The notes under the pieces: generated by a model
What the model saw: the letters and a program-made list of their open reading frames with translations, nothing else
Told to the model about the DNA's origin: nothing
Databases searched by the model: none
Assembly: GCA_041740375.1 (NCBI GenBank)
Contig: JBGSMB010000049.1
Span: forward strand, 1-5,286
Length of the DNA: 5,286 bases
Direction of reading: 5' to 3'
Source: JBGSMB01 sp041740375
Lineage (GTDB): Bacteria; Patescibacteriota; Saccharimonadia; Saccharimonadales; JAGQMS01
Part shown: positions 1 to 5,286 of the stretch, one piece after another
Layout of the letters: each line of letters starts with the position of its first letter
How positions within the stretch are numbered: position 1 is the stretch's first letter
Made by a program: the position numbers and the translations under genes

Positions 1-30
1 AGCCCTGATAACACCTTGAGTTGGACTCAT
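1..30 (-). CDS. atpD: ATP synthase F1 subunit beta, first 10 codons only
   Basis: Only the first ten codons are inside the window (MSPTQGVIRA), and the gene continues past position 1. The start is ATG at 30-28, which overlaps the atpG stop in an ATGA arrangement. A good Shine-Dalgarno GAGAGG (45-40) sits nine bases upstream. The residues fit the first beta strand of an F1 beta subunit, where a short polar leader is followed by a hydrophobic G-x-I/V-x-x-V stretch, but ten residues alone cannot prove the family. The identification leans on position, since beta directly follows gamma in the common bacterial atp order. Beta would carry the catalytic ATP sites of the F1 head, on the cytoplasmic face of the membrane. 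The overlap suggests translation coupled to atpG. Confidence 0.75.
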   Translation of the reverse strand, partial: MSPTQGVIRA

Positions 31-887
31 TTTGCCATTCCTCTCATAACTTTCATGCCACTAGTAATTTCTTTGAGGCGCTCGTCTTTAATCGCTCGCT
101 TAGCTCTGTTGAACTGTAACCTTAGCTCATCTACCGATTCCATCCCTTTTGAGTGAGCGGCAGACATCGCACGGAAACGGCTCGCGTACTGCGCAAGTTT
201 TGACTCTAGTATTACCTGTGAGAGAGCAATATTCATCATTGAGCGCTCAAGATGATCGACCACGGCATATGCACTTGGCTCAAAAATATAGGTTTCTTCA
301 CTGATAAAATCTTTACTCTTTCCAACCAGTTTACCCTTTGACTCAACCGCACCGCCAAGACTAATTTTCTTCACATCTTGGACCATCAAAGATACATACT
401 GCTGATAAAAAACACTGGCAGATTTGTACTTTTGTACTTCTCTAATAATTGGTGAGACGTTTATGTTTTGGTCTTTAGACGGTAGCTTGAAGTACTTTAG
501 AAACTTTATGTGATTTTGAGCAAGTTGAATAGCACCGTGGTGACCAATAACAATAATGTCCTGCTTTTCTGGGTCGTGATCCTTTAACATCCAATTGATA
601 AGTTTCTGGTCTATATCTCCACTAAACCCACCTTCGGCCGTTATAGCTATGTAAAGCTCCTTATCGATTATTTTTTCATCAGATTCTTGCCGCCCAAAGT
701 GAAAGAAATCACCAACTCGAATCTGGCTATACATTTGCCACAGAGCGTCGAAATATTGCTGTGATTGTAGTACCTGGTTCTTTACTTGAGCGATTCTCAT
801 ACTCGCGATACCTTCGAAAACGCTCGTTAACTCAACCATGGTAGAAATACCATTTAACTCAAGCTCGATCTCTTGTGGACTTACCAT
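27..887 (-). CDS. atpG: ATP synthase F1 subunit gamma (central rotor shaft)
   Basis: Encodes 286 residues, the usual gamma length. Gamma is the asymmetric shaft that turns inside the alpha3beta3 head and couples it to the membrane rotor. The N-terminal helix (about residues 5-50) and C-terminal helix (about 205-286) that form the coiled coil are present. The central Rossmann-like domain shows LYIAITAEGGFSGD at 78-91, matching the family's D-R/K-G-L-C-G-G segment in modified form. The C-terminal part, from YIFEPSAYAVVDHL at 200 through RAMSAA near 239 to the final EITSG near 273, follows the typical gamma pattern. The N-terminal helix is divergent: the usual T-x-x-I-T-K-A-M stretch reads TMVELTSVFE at 16-25. 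The start ATG (887-885) lies four bases after the atpA stop, with a weak AAGAAG-type ribosome site that overlaps the end of atpA. The stop is UGA, overlapping the next start. Confidence 0.94.
   Translation of the reverse strand: MVSPQEIELELNGISTMVELTSVFEGIASMRIAQVKNQVLQSQQYFDALWQMYSQIRVGDFFHFGRQESDEKIIDKELYIAITAEGGFSGDIDQKLINWMLKDHDPEKQDIIVIGHHGAIQLAQNHIKFLKYFKLPSKDQNINVSPIIREVQKYKSASVFYQQYVSLMVQDVKKISLGGAVESKGKLVGKSKDFISEETYIFEPSAYAVVDHLERSMMNIALSQVILESKLAQYASRFRAMSAAHSKGMESVDELRLQFNRAKRAIKDERLKEITSGMKVMRGMAK
40..45 (-). promoter_or_regulatory. Ribosome binding site of atpD
   Basis: On the minus strand GAGAGG is followed by nine bases and then ATG (30-28). It lies inside the last codons of atpG. 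It supports initiation at the ATGA overlap and is the most canonical ribosome site in the window, fitting the need for three beta subunits per complex. Confidence 0.65.
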
Positions 888-891
888 TTGA

Positions 892-2316
892 TTACTTCTT
901 CATCTCGATTAATGACATTTTCTTTAGCTTCTCTTTGGCGACATCAAATTTTGCGTCATCGGTTACTTCGGCGCCTATTTCATTGGCGCTCATCTTCATT
1001 TTAGGAATATCAATAACAGAGCCGGCTTCAAGATCAAGAATAATCGAGAACATGAGTTGTTGAGCCATCGCAGACTGATATTCTCCTGGCGCCTGTTCCA
1101 TAAGTTCGTTAACTCGTTTTCCTGTATCAAGGACTTTCTGGGCTTCGAGTGCCATTTCTGAACCGAAATGTGCGAATTCTTCTGCTTGGCGAAACTCAGC
1201 TAGTAGTTTCATAACTCTAGATCCAATATCTTTTTGCCGTTTTGTATGACCCACGCCACCAACACGGGTAACACTTAAGCCAATGTTCATTGCTGGACGT
1301 TGCCCATTCCTAAAGATATCCATATCCAATATCCATTGCCCGTCAGTGATCGACATAACATTAGTTGGGAGGTACGCGGTAATATCTCCACCGGCCGCGT
1401 TGATAATCGGCAGAGAGGTTAAGGTCTTGCCGTTGCGCTCAAGCCTTCCCGCACGCTCGAGTAAACTTGAGTGAGCAAAGAACATATCACCAGGATACGA
1501 ATCTCGTCCCGGGCTGGTCATAGACAATAGGGCCATTTCACGATACGTCATAGCATGGTTCGAAAGATCATCATAAATTATCACCGTATCCTGATCTAGG
1601 TCTTGCCAGAAATACTCCGCCATGGCACAGCCGACATACGGTGCGAGATAGCTCATAACGAGTGACTCGAAAACAGTACTCACGATCACTATGGTATTTT
1701 TTAATGCATCGTTCTCTTGAAGTCTTGTTAAGAGGCTGTCGACGTCTGCTCTACGCTTTGCGATAAGAACATAAACCACCACCCTGCCGGATTCTTTTTG
1801 GTTGATGGCAATTTGAGTGGAGATCGTTGTTTTTCCTGATTTACTATCACCTAAGATCGCAAGACGTTGTCCGAGTACTATCGGGAAAAGACTATCTATG
1901 ACCGTAATGCCGGTCTCTAGGAGGTCGCTGAGCTGCTTTCTGGTATACAGCGGTGGCGCAGTACTAAAAACTGTTCTAGTGGCGTCGGCTGCTATTGGAC
2001 CCTTTCCATCAAGAGGTTCACCGGTAACTGAAATCACGCGACCGATGAAGTCTTTGCCCACTTTGCATACAAGTTCTTCATGTTGAACTACAGCAATAGT
2101 CCCGACTACTACAAAGGTAGATCCCAAATGGAGTACTTCGACATGGTCCTCAAATATCAATTGAACAACCCCCTTGCTCCCATCTTCAAACAAAATAAGG
2201 GCATGCTGGTTGACCGGATGAAGTCCGCGTACTTTTATGAGATATTTATTAACAGCAATAACCTCGCCTACAGGGTGTCCTTTTTGTACCAAAAAATCAA
2301 AATGTCGACTACTCAT
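892..2316 (-). CDS. atpA: ATP synthase F1 subunit alpha, with short N-terminus
   Basis: Encodes 474 residues against about 500-515 for most alpha subunits. Alpha forms the F1 hexamer with beta and carries non-catalytic nucleotide sites. An N-terminal beta barrel (about 12-75) is followed by the nucleotide domain with Walker A GDSKSGKT (156-163), Walker B IIYDD (246-250), the PGRDSYPGDMFFAHSSLLER segment (269-288), TNVMSITDGQ (318-327) and the arginine finger in SVTRVGG (R351). A helical C-terminal domain of normal size completes it. The P-loop (usually GDRQTGKT) and the next strand (IAKRRAD at 185 in place of the usual IGQK-x-S) are divergent. Relative to E. coli, roughly the first 13-15 residues, which form most of the delta-binding helix, are absent. 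The ATG (2316-2314) must be the start: an in-frame TGA lies seven codons upstream with no start codon between. It overlaps the atpH stop as ATGA. The stop is TAA. Confidence 0.97.
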   Translation of the reverse strand: MSSRHFDFLVQKGHPVGEVIAVNKYLIKVRGLHPVNQHALILFEDGSKGVVQLIFEDHVEVLHLGSTFVVVGTIAVVQHEELVCKVGKDFIGRVISVTGEPLDGKGPIAADATRTVFSTAPPLYTRKQLSDLLETGITVIDSLFPIVLGQRLAILGDSKSGKTTISTQIAINQKESGRVVVYVLIAKRRADVDSLLTRLQENDALKNTIVIVSTVFESLVMSYLAPYVGCAMAEYFWQDLDQDTVIIYDDLSNHAMTYREMALLSMTSPGRDSYPGDMFFAHSSLLERAGRLERNGKTLTSLPIINAAGGDITAYLPTNVMSITDGQWILDMDIFRNGQRPAMNIGLSVTRVGGVGHTKRQKDIGSRVMKLLAEFRQAEEFAHFGSEMALEAQKVLDTGKRVNELMEQAPGEYQSAMAQQLMFSIILDLEAGSVIDIPKMKMSANEIGAEVTDDAKFDVAKEKLKKMSLIEMKK

Positions 2317-2792
2317 GCCAGTGCCTTTAGTTGATCAAGTAGTTTTGATGAACTCCTCAACAGATGCTGACGAAGCGAAAAATCAAAATACATATTTGTA
2401 GTTCGCACCACACAACCCGCTGCAATACTTGGCTGTATGCCAGTTTGCATGAGCACGTAGGGGTCTATTTCTTTTCTGAACCAGGCAACAATTTTTTGAA
2501 TAACGGGGGCAGTTGGTTCAATCGCAAAACTTATGTGGATCTTTGGTCCATGATCTCGAATTTCTATGAGGGCATCGCCAAGAGCAACCCTGTCTTTTCT
2601 GAAGTGAAGATTAACCTTGTTTTCCTGGATGATCAGATCTAATGTTTGAGAAAATGTAGGAATCTCTTTGCTGTCTTTCAGGTCTGCTTGAGTATAGAAA
2701 TCCTCTACTTTCTCAAGTTCACGAATTACTCGAAGCAAGTCCTGATAACTTGCTAGTTGAGTTGGAATTAGTAACTTAGGCTTTTCAGACAT
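2313..2792 (-). CDS. atpH: ATP synthase F1 subunit delta, shortened (top of peripheral stalk)
   Basis: Encodes 159 residues against about 175-185 in most bacteria. Delta caps the F1 head, holding the N-termini of alpha and the C-terminal end of b, so it is part of the stator. The best evidence is the C-terminal segment: TGIQPSIAAGCVVRTTNMYFDFSLRQHL (about 117-144, quoted here only to place it) corresponds to the family pattern of a strand, then a small hydrophobic S-x-x-A-G-x-V/I-I-R turn, then an amphipathic helix beginning S-x-R-x-x-L. Residues 1-80 are predicted helical but much shorter than the usual six-helix domain of about 105 residues. The family call therefore rests on the C-terminal motif and on position between atpF and atpA. 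The start ATG follows the atpF stop by two bases, with GGAA seven bases upstream. The stop is UGA, overlapping the atpA start. Confidence 0.87.
   Translation of the reverse strand: MSEKPKLLIPTQLASYQDLLRVIRELEKVEDFYTQADLKDSKEIPTFSQTLDLIIQENKVNLHFRKDRVALGDALIEIRDHGPKIHISFAIEPTAPVIQKIVAWFRKEIDPYVLMQTGIQPSIAAGCVVRTTNMYFDFSLRQHLLRSSSKLLDQLKALA
2324..2328 (-). promoter_or_regulatory. Ribosome binding site of atpA
   Basis: On the minus strand AAAGG is followed by seven bases (CACTGGC) and then ATG at 2316. It lies inside the end of atpH. Together with the in-frame stop at 2337-2335 it fixes the start of atpA, and so shows that the short alpha N-terminus is not a misplaced start. Confidence 0.6.
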
Positions 2793-2794
2793 TG

Positions 2795-3409
2795 CTACGT
2801 TCCATGCTTTACGTCCTCGAGAATCGCCTGTTTATTCTCTTCTAGATACTGGAATATAAAATCAAGCTGATCTGTCAGGTCTATCTCTTTTCCTATTGCG
2901 GCCAATATATAGTGATTAATGATATCGGCCATATTTGTTTCAAACTTGTTAACGATCCTGGCCTTTTCTGCGGCAATTTCTGTAAGAAGCTGTTGTTCGA
3001 GAAGCTCTCTTTGTTGTTCGATAGCAGTTTGAGTCTTTTGAATGGAGTCAATAGCCATTTCCTTGGCGCCATTGATCGTCTCTTCGTACTTTGCAAATTC
3101 TTCCAGCAACGTACGCTTAATCTCAGTTTTCATGTAGTCATTTAGCTGAGATGTCGTGAGTCTGAGATCTTGTTGCAAAAACATTGCATTCTCACCAATT
3201 ATTTTTTCAAAATGAAGTCGACCTCTGTTACGAAGTTCTTCTCTGAACTCATCATTAAAGATATGCTCTACATCTTTATCGGCGGCGGCCTCAACATCTT
3301 CAGGGGCGCCCTTCTTAGAAGCAGGTGCTACGCGAATAGTCATCCATATGAATGCCGCTGTTGCTGCGAGTATGCTACTGATTATTGCTGCGAATTGCCA
3401 AAGGCTCAT
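2795..3409 (-). CDS. atpF: ATP synthase F0 subunit b-like stator protein, divergent
   Basis: Encodes 204 residues with one N-terminal membrane helix (about 4-25: WQFAAIISSILAATAAFIWM) followed by a long hydrophilic, mostly helical region. This is the layout of subunit b, which links the membrane part of ATP synthase to delta and alpha as a stationary stalk. After the helix comes an unusual acidic, alanine-rich linker (about 35-60), then heptad-like helix from about 65 to 160 with charged and glutamine-rich stretches (EQQRELLEQQLL near 131-142), and a C-terminal part with ADIINHYILAAIG at 161-173 that would fit the delta-binding end. Sequence identity to ordinary b is low, so the call relies on topology and on the slot before atpH. 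A strong ribosome site, AAAGGG, lies six bases before ATG (3409-3407). The stop is TAG, two bases before atpH. Confidence 0.83.
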   Translation of the reverse strand: MSLWQFAAIISSILAATAAFIWMTIRVAPASKKGAPEDVEAAADKDVEHIFNDEFREELRNRGRLHFEKIIGENAMFLQQDLRLTTSQLNDYMKTEIKRTLLEEFAKYEETINGAKEMAIDSIQKTQTAIEQQRELLEQQLLTEIAAEKARIVNKFETNMADIINHYILAAIGKEIDLTDQLDFIFQYLEENKQAILEDVKHGT

Positions 3410-3436
3410 GCCCCACCCTTTTTTCTGTTTTCTTCT

Positions 3437-4282
3437 CTATAACTTCAATATCAAGTATACGCCAAAAATTCCACTGAAGAAAATAATAAACGCAACTATT
3501 ACCATCTGTAAAATTCCTCTGATAATAGACTTCTTGGAAAGTGGGTTTCGACCTATTGAGATAATACCACTGCGAACAGCACTATATACAACCGACCCTG
3601 CAATAGCAGCAGATGCAATTAACAGAGTAAATCCGATATAAATTCTAGAAGGCGGCACGGGCTTTCCGGCAATAAATTCACCTGCTCGCTTGAGTGCATC
3701 GGGAACATTATTTTGGTTCTTCGCAAGTGGATTTTTACCTATTACAATGTCAACATTTATTCTTCCGATAGTTACAGGAATCTCACCCCCGTCTGTATTC
3801 TTTAGTACAGAGCTGCTTAAGTAGCGTGGATCGTCTTTGCCGCTAAACCCATCGAGCGCACGCCCTAAAATAATAGGTTGATCTTGGTCGGACTTCATGG
3901 CTATACCATTCGCGGAAGAGAGAGCAATATAGTCTCCTTGAGAAATCTTACCGTTTTGATCATTTACTAGCACTTCATAGCGCCCGCTCGTCGCAATCAA
4001 GACTTTTTGTTCTGGTTCTGCAAACGTAATTGTTGCGTCACCGCTTCCCACCACGACACCGTGTATCCTGTCTGACTCGGATCGATTAATCGCAACAACC
4101 TTGCTTGTATCATCTTTATCTAGAGCAACCACCATGCCTCTCTGCAGACTAGTATCGGACAGATAGCCTTGCGTGACTGTCTGCGCGGCACCTGTTTGAG
4201 AGAGAAAACTCGCAAAGATAGTCGCGACTAGAATAGTCACGCTTAGTTTTTTAATTAAAGTATGGTTAAAAACGTGGTGCAT
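3437..4282 (-). CDS. Unrecognised secreted/membrane protein with a subunit-c-like C-terminal hairpin
   Basis: I do not recognise this 281-residue protein as a named family. It starts with a signal peptide: basic and polar residues 1-12, a hydrophobic core 13-27, and likely cleavage after GAA at 31-33. Residues about 46-146 look beta-rich and carry the pattern RGMVVALD, DRIHGVVVG, VLIATSGRYEVLV, NGKISQGDYIALSS, NGIAMK, IILGRALDGF. This resembles a module common in phage tail-fibre and bacterial surface proteins (G-P-I-x-x-G-D-x-L-T-S-S, G-x-A-M-K, v-I-G-x-A-L). A linker (about 184-212) leads to two membrane helices (about 214-236 and 257-279) joined by a short basic loop with IGRNP at 243-247. 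Loop, spacing and topology resemble ATP synthase subunit c, but the hairpin contains no Asp or Glu. It lies 27 bases before atpF, in the slot usual for atpE. Alternatives are a pilin-like (VirB2/TrbC-type) hairpin or an assembly factor. Confidence 0.88.
   Translation of the reverse strand: MHHVFNHTLIKKLSVTILVATIFASFLSQTGAAQTVTQGYLSDTSLQRGMVVALDKDDTSKVVAINRSESDRIHGVVVGSGDATITFAEPEQKVLIATSGRYEVLVNDQNGKISQGDYIALSSANGIAMKSDQDQPIILGRALDGFSGKDDPRYLSSSVLKNTDGGEIPVTIGRINVDIVIGKNPLAKNQNNVPDALKRAGEFIAGKPVPPSRIYIGFTLLIASAAIAGSVVYSAVRSGIISIGRNPLSKKSIIRGILQMVIVAFIIFFSGIFGVYLILKL
3440..3646 (-). other. Segment coding for the carboxylate-free subunit-c-like hairpin
   Basis: Codes for residues 213-281 of the upstream membrane protein. 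Helix 1 is rich in small residues (LLIASAAIAGS). The polar loop reads SIGRNPLSKKSIIRG, and helix 2 ends in SGIFGVYLILKL. In subunit c the same order occurs: a small-residue helix, an A/I-x-R-N/Q-P loop, I-R-G/T at the start of helix 2, then the ion-binding Glu/Asp, then I-Y-G. Here the region of the carboxylate is AFIIFF (264-269). With a secreted N-terminus, both ends face outward and the loop faces the cytoplasm, as in subunit c. The similarity is read by eye and might be convergent. Confidence 0.55.
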
Positions 4283-4296
4283 ACTGCTTAAGCTAG

Positions 4297-4326
4297 AGTA
4301 TACACCTGTCGTGACCGTTATGACAG
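4297..4326 (-). promoter_or_regulatory. Possible sigma70-type promoter before the membrane protein and atp genes
   Basis: On the minus strand CTGTCA (4326-4321, four of six matches to TTGACA) is separated by 18 bases from TATACT (4302-4297, five of six to TATAAT). It begins within the last codons of the desulfurase gene. A transcript would start near 4290, only about eight bases before the ATG at 4282. No Shine-Dalgarno is placed properly before that ATG (AGGTG is about 20 bases away), which fits a nearly leaderless message. The evidence is short motifs only. Confidence 0.35.
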
Positions 4327-5286
4327 ACGAATCACATCTGGCAAAATGGCTTTAAGGATTCTAATGAATATTTCAATATCTTCTTGTGTCGTTTGCCTTC
4401 CCATCGTCAGCCGAATGGTCGCCCTGGCAATCTCTTCTGACACCCCGATTGCTTCAAGAACAGTACTCGGCTTGCCATTACTTGCATGACAGGCAGACCC
4501 AGAAGCAGCAATAATCCCGTTCTCCTCTAAGACCATAAGTAAGCGTTCGTTATCTACACCAGGTATGGCAAGTGATATATGGTTTGGGAGTCGTTTTTTT
4601 TGATCACCATGGAACACGATGTCTTTTTTGATCTCTGAAAGCATTTTCATCATCGTATCTCTGAGCTGAGACAGGCGATCCTTTTCGCTACTAGCAAGTC
4701 TCCTTGCTTTACCTAGCGCAGAACTTAAACCAATAACTGACGGTACATTCTCCGTACCGCTTCTAAGACCTTTTTCCTGGCCACCTCCTAAAATTAATGG
4801 AGATAAACGAATACCGCTACGAATATAAACTGCACCAGATTGCTTCGGGCCGTATATTTTACCACCGTTAATTGTCATAAAATCCACTCCAAGCCTCGCA
4901 ACGTTGATATCAAGATGCAATACCGCTTGGCATGCGTCGGTATGAAAGTATAAAGGGGTCTGTACGCCACGCTTTTTTCGGTCAAGTCGTACCGATTTTA
5001 TATACTCAGCAATATCACGTATTGGCTGGATTGTTCCTATCTCGTTACTTGCATAAATACAGCTAACTAACAAGCAACTGTCGTCAAGTTTATTTGCCAG
5101 ATCCTCCATATCAAGACGACCTCTCTTGGATACTTTGATAGAAGCATTGGTATGCTCCATAGCTGCGAGCATCACCGAATCGTGCTCAATACTACTGAAG
5201 AGTACTTTTGAATCCGGATTTCCCACCATTACCCCTGAAATAACAAGATTATTTGCTTCAGTGCCACCTGCTGTAAATATAATTTC
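4318..5286 (-). CDS. Cysteine desulfurase, NifS/IscS type (5' end outside the window)
   Basis: The last 322 residues of a PLP enzyme that takes sulfur from L-cysteine, giving alanine and an enzyme-bound persulfide for Fe-S cluster assembly or tRNA thiolation in the cytoplasm. About 60 N-terminal residues are missing beyond 5286. The visible frame opens with EIIFTAGGTEANNLVISG, the family's phosphate-binding motif. The ATG at 5229 is internal and not the start. Then come IEHDSV (PLP-stacking His), ASNEIGTIQPI, HTDACQA (Asp for the PLP nitrogen), the Schiff-base Lys in NGGKIYGPK (codon 4860-4858), RSGTENVP, and the catalytic Cys in SGSACHAS (codon 4491-4489), with no long insertion around it. 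TIRLTMGR lies near the C-terminus. The residues before the lysine are N-G-G where IscS has S-x-H. The stop is TAA, 35 bases before the next gene. iscS versus nifS versus sufS-like naming cannot be decided, so no symbol is given. Confidence 0.95.
   Translation of the reverse strand, partial: EIIFTAGGTEANNLVISGVMVGNPDSKVLFSSIEHDSVMLAAMEHTNASIKVSKRGRLDMEDLANKLDDSCLLVSCIYASNEIGTIQPIRDIAEYIKSVRLDRKKRGVQTPLYFHTDACQAVLHLDINVARLGVDFMTINGGKIYGPKQSGAVYIRSGIRLSPLILGGGQEKGLRSGTENVPSVIGLSSALGKARRLASSEKDRLSQLRDTMMKMLSEIKKDIVFHGDQKKRLPNHISLAIPGVDNERLLMVLEENGIIAASGSACHASNGKPSTVLEAIGVSEEIARATIRLTMGRQTTQEDIEIFIRILKAILPDVIRLS

Noticed and set aside
875..2334. Several plus-strand open frames of 60-90 codons antisense to atpA (875-1063, 1283-1474, 1817-2086, 2080-2334)
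   Set aside because: They lie opposite the well-conserved alpha gene, have no recognisable domain or ribosome site, and fit being complements of the real frame.
2893..3096. A 67-codon minus-strand frame inside atpF in another reading frame
   Set aside because: It has no family resemblance and is fully contained within the better supported b-like gene.
2364..3641. Plus-strand open frames antisense to atpH, atpF and the membrane protein (2364-2642, 2912-3145, 3170-3442, 3348-3641)
   Set aside because: Their composition (cysteine- and phenylalanine-rich, no motif) is typical of antisense shadows. The minus-strand genes in the same place have clear function, topology and start signals.
3437..4282. 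Calling the 281-residue protein subunit c (atpE)
   Set aside because: Subunit c is usually 70-90 residues and needs a membrane carboxylate. This protein has a large secreted domain and none, so only similarity of the hairpin is claimed.
4306..4326. Inverted repeat CTGTC/GACAG after the cysteine desulfurase gene, considered as a terminator
   Set aside because: The stem has only five pairs, the loop is 11 bases, there is no T-run downstream on the minus strand, and it overlaps the stop codon region. Too weak to call.
4318..5229. ATG at 5229 as the start of the cysteine desulfurase
   Set aside because: The frame stays open to 5286 and its 19 extra residues contain the conserved TAGGTEANN motif, so the true start lies outside the window.

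Overview
The window is one continuous minus-strand gene run with almost no non-coding DNA. Read in the direction of transcription, from high to low coordinate, it holds: the 3' part of a NifS/IscS-type cysteine desulfurase (4318-5286, cut by the window edge); an unrecognised secreted/membrane protein of 281 residues (3437-4282); then F-type ATP synthase genes for subunits b (atpF), delta (atpH), alpha (atpA) and gamma (atpG), and the first ten codons of what should be beta (atpD, 1-30). The b-delta-alpha-gamma-beta order is the standard bacterial order. The longest gap is 35 bases (4283-4317), so there is no gene-free stretch to describe. No RNA gene, mobile element, CRISPR array or clear terminator was seen.

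The organism is most likely a small-genome bacterium of the Patescibacteria/CPR type, possibly Saccharibacteria. This is inferred from the strong divergence of otherwise core proteins (short alpha, short delta, unusual b, atypical residues around the desulfurase lysine), from tight packing with ATGA overlaps, and from a surface-type beta module of a kind I associate with that group. UGA ends atpG and atpH and does not occur inside any gene, so the UGA=Gly code of SR1/Gracilibacteria is not used here. The assignment is tentative and rests on no database search.

The ATP synthase genes encode the F1 head and stalk (alpha, gamma, delta, start of beta) and the membrane stator b. Genes for subunits a (atpB) and c (atpE), which normally precede atpF, are not in the usual place. 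Where atpE is expected lies the 281-residue protein. It has a signal peptide, an extracellular beta-rich domain resembling a module of phage tail-fibre and surface proteins, and a C-terminal two-helix hairpin. The loop and second helix of that hairpin resemble subunit c (IGRNP loop, then IRG and later IFG), yet the hairpin has no Asp or Glu, so it lacks the ion-binding carboxylate. Either this is an accessory protein of an ATP synthase whose a and c genes lie elsewhere, or the locus encodes an F1-driven machine with a modified, non-translocating rotor. This is the main point of interest. A second theme is coordinated change at the top of the peripheral stalk: alpha lacks most of its delta-binding N-terminal helix and delta's N-terminal domain is short.
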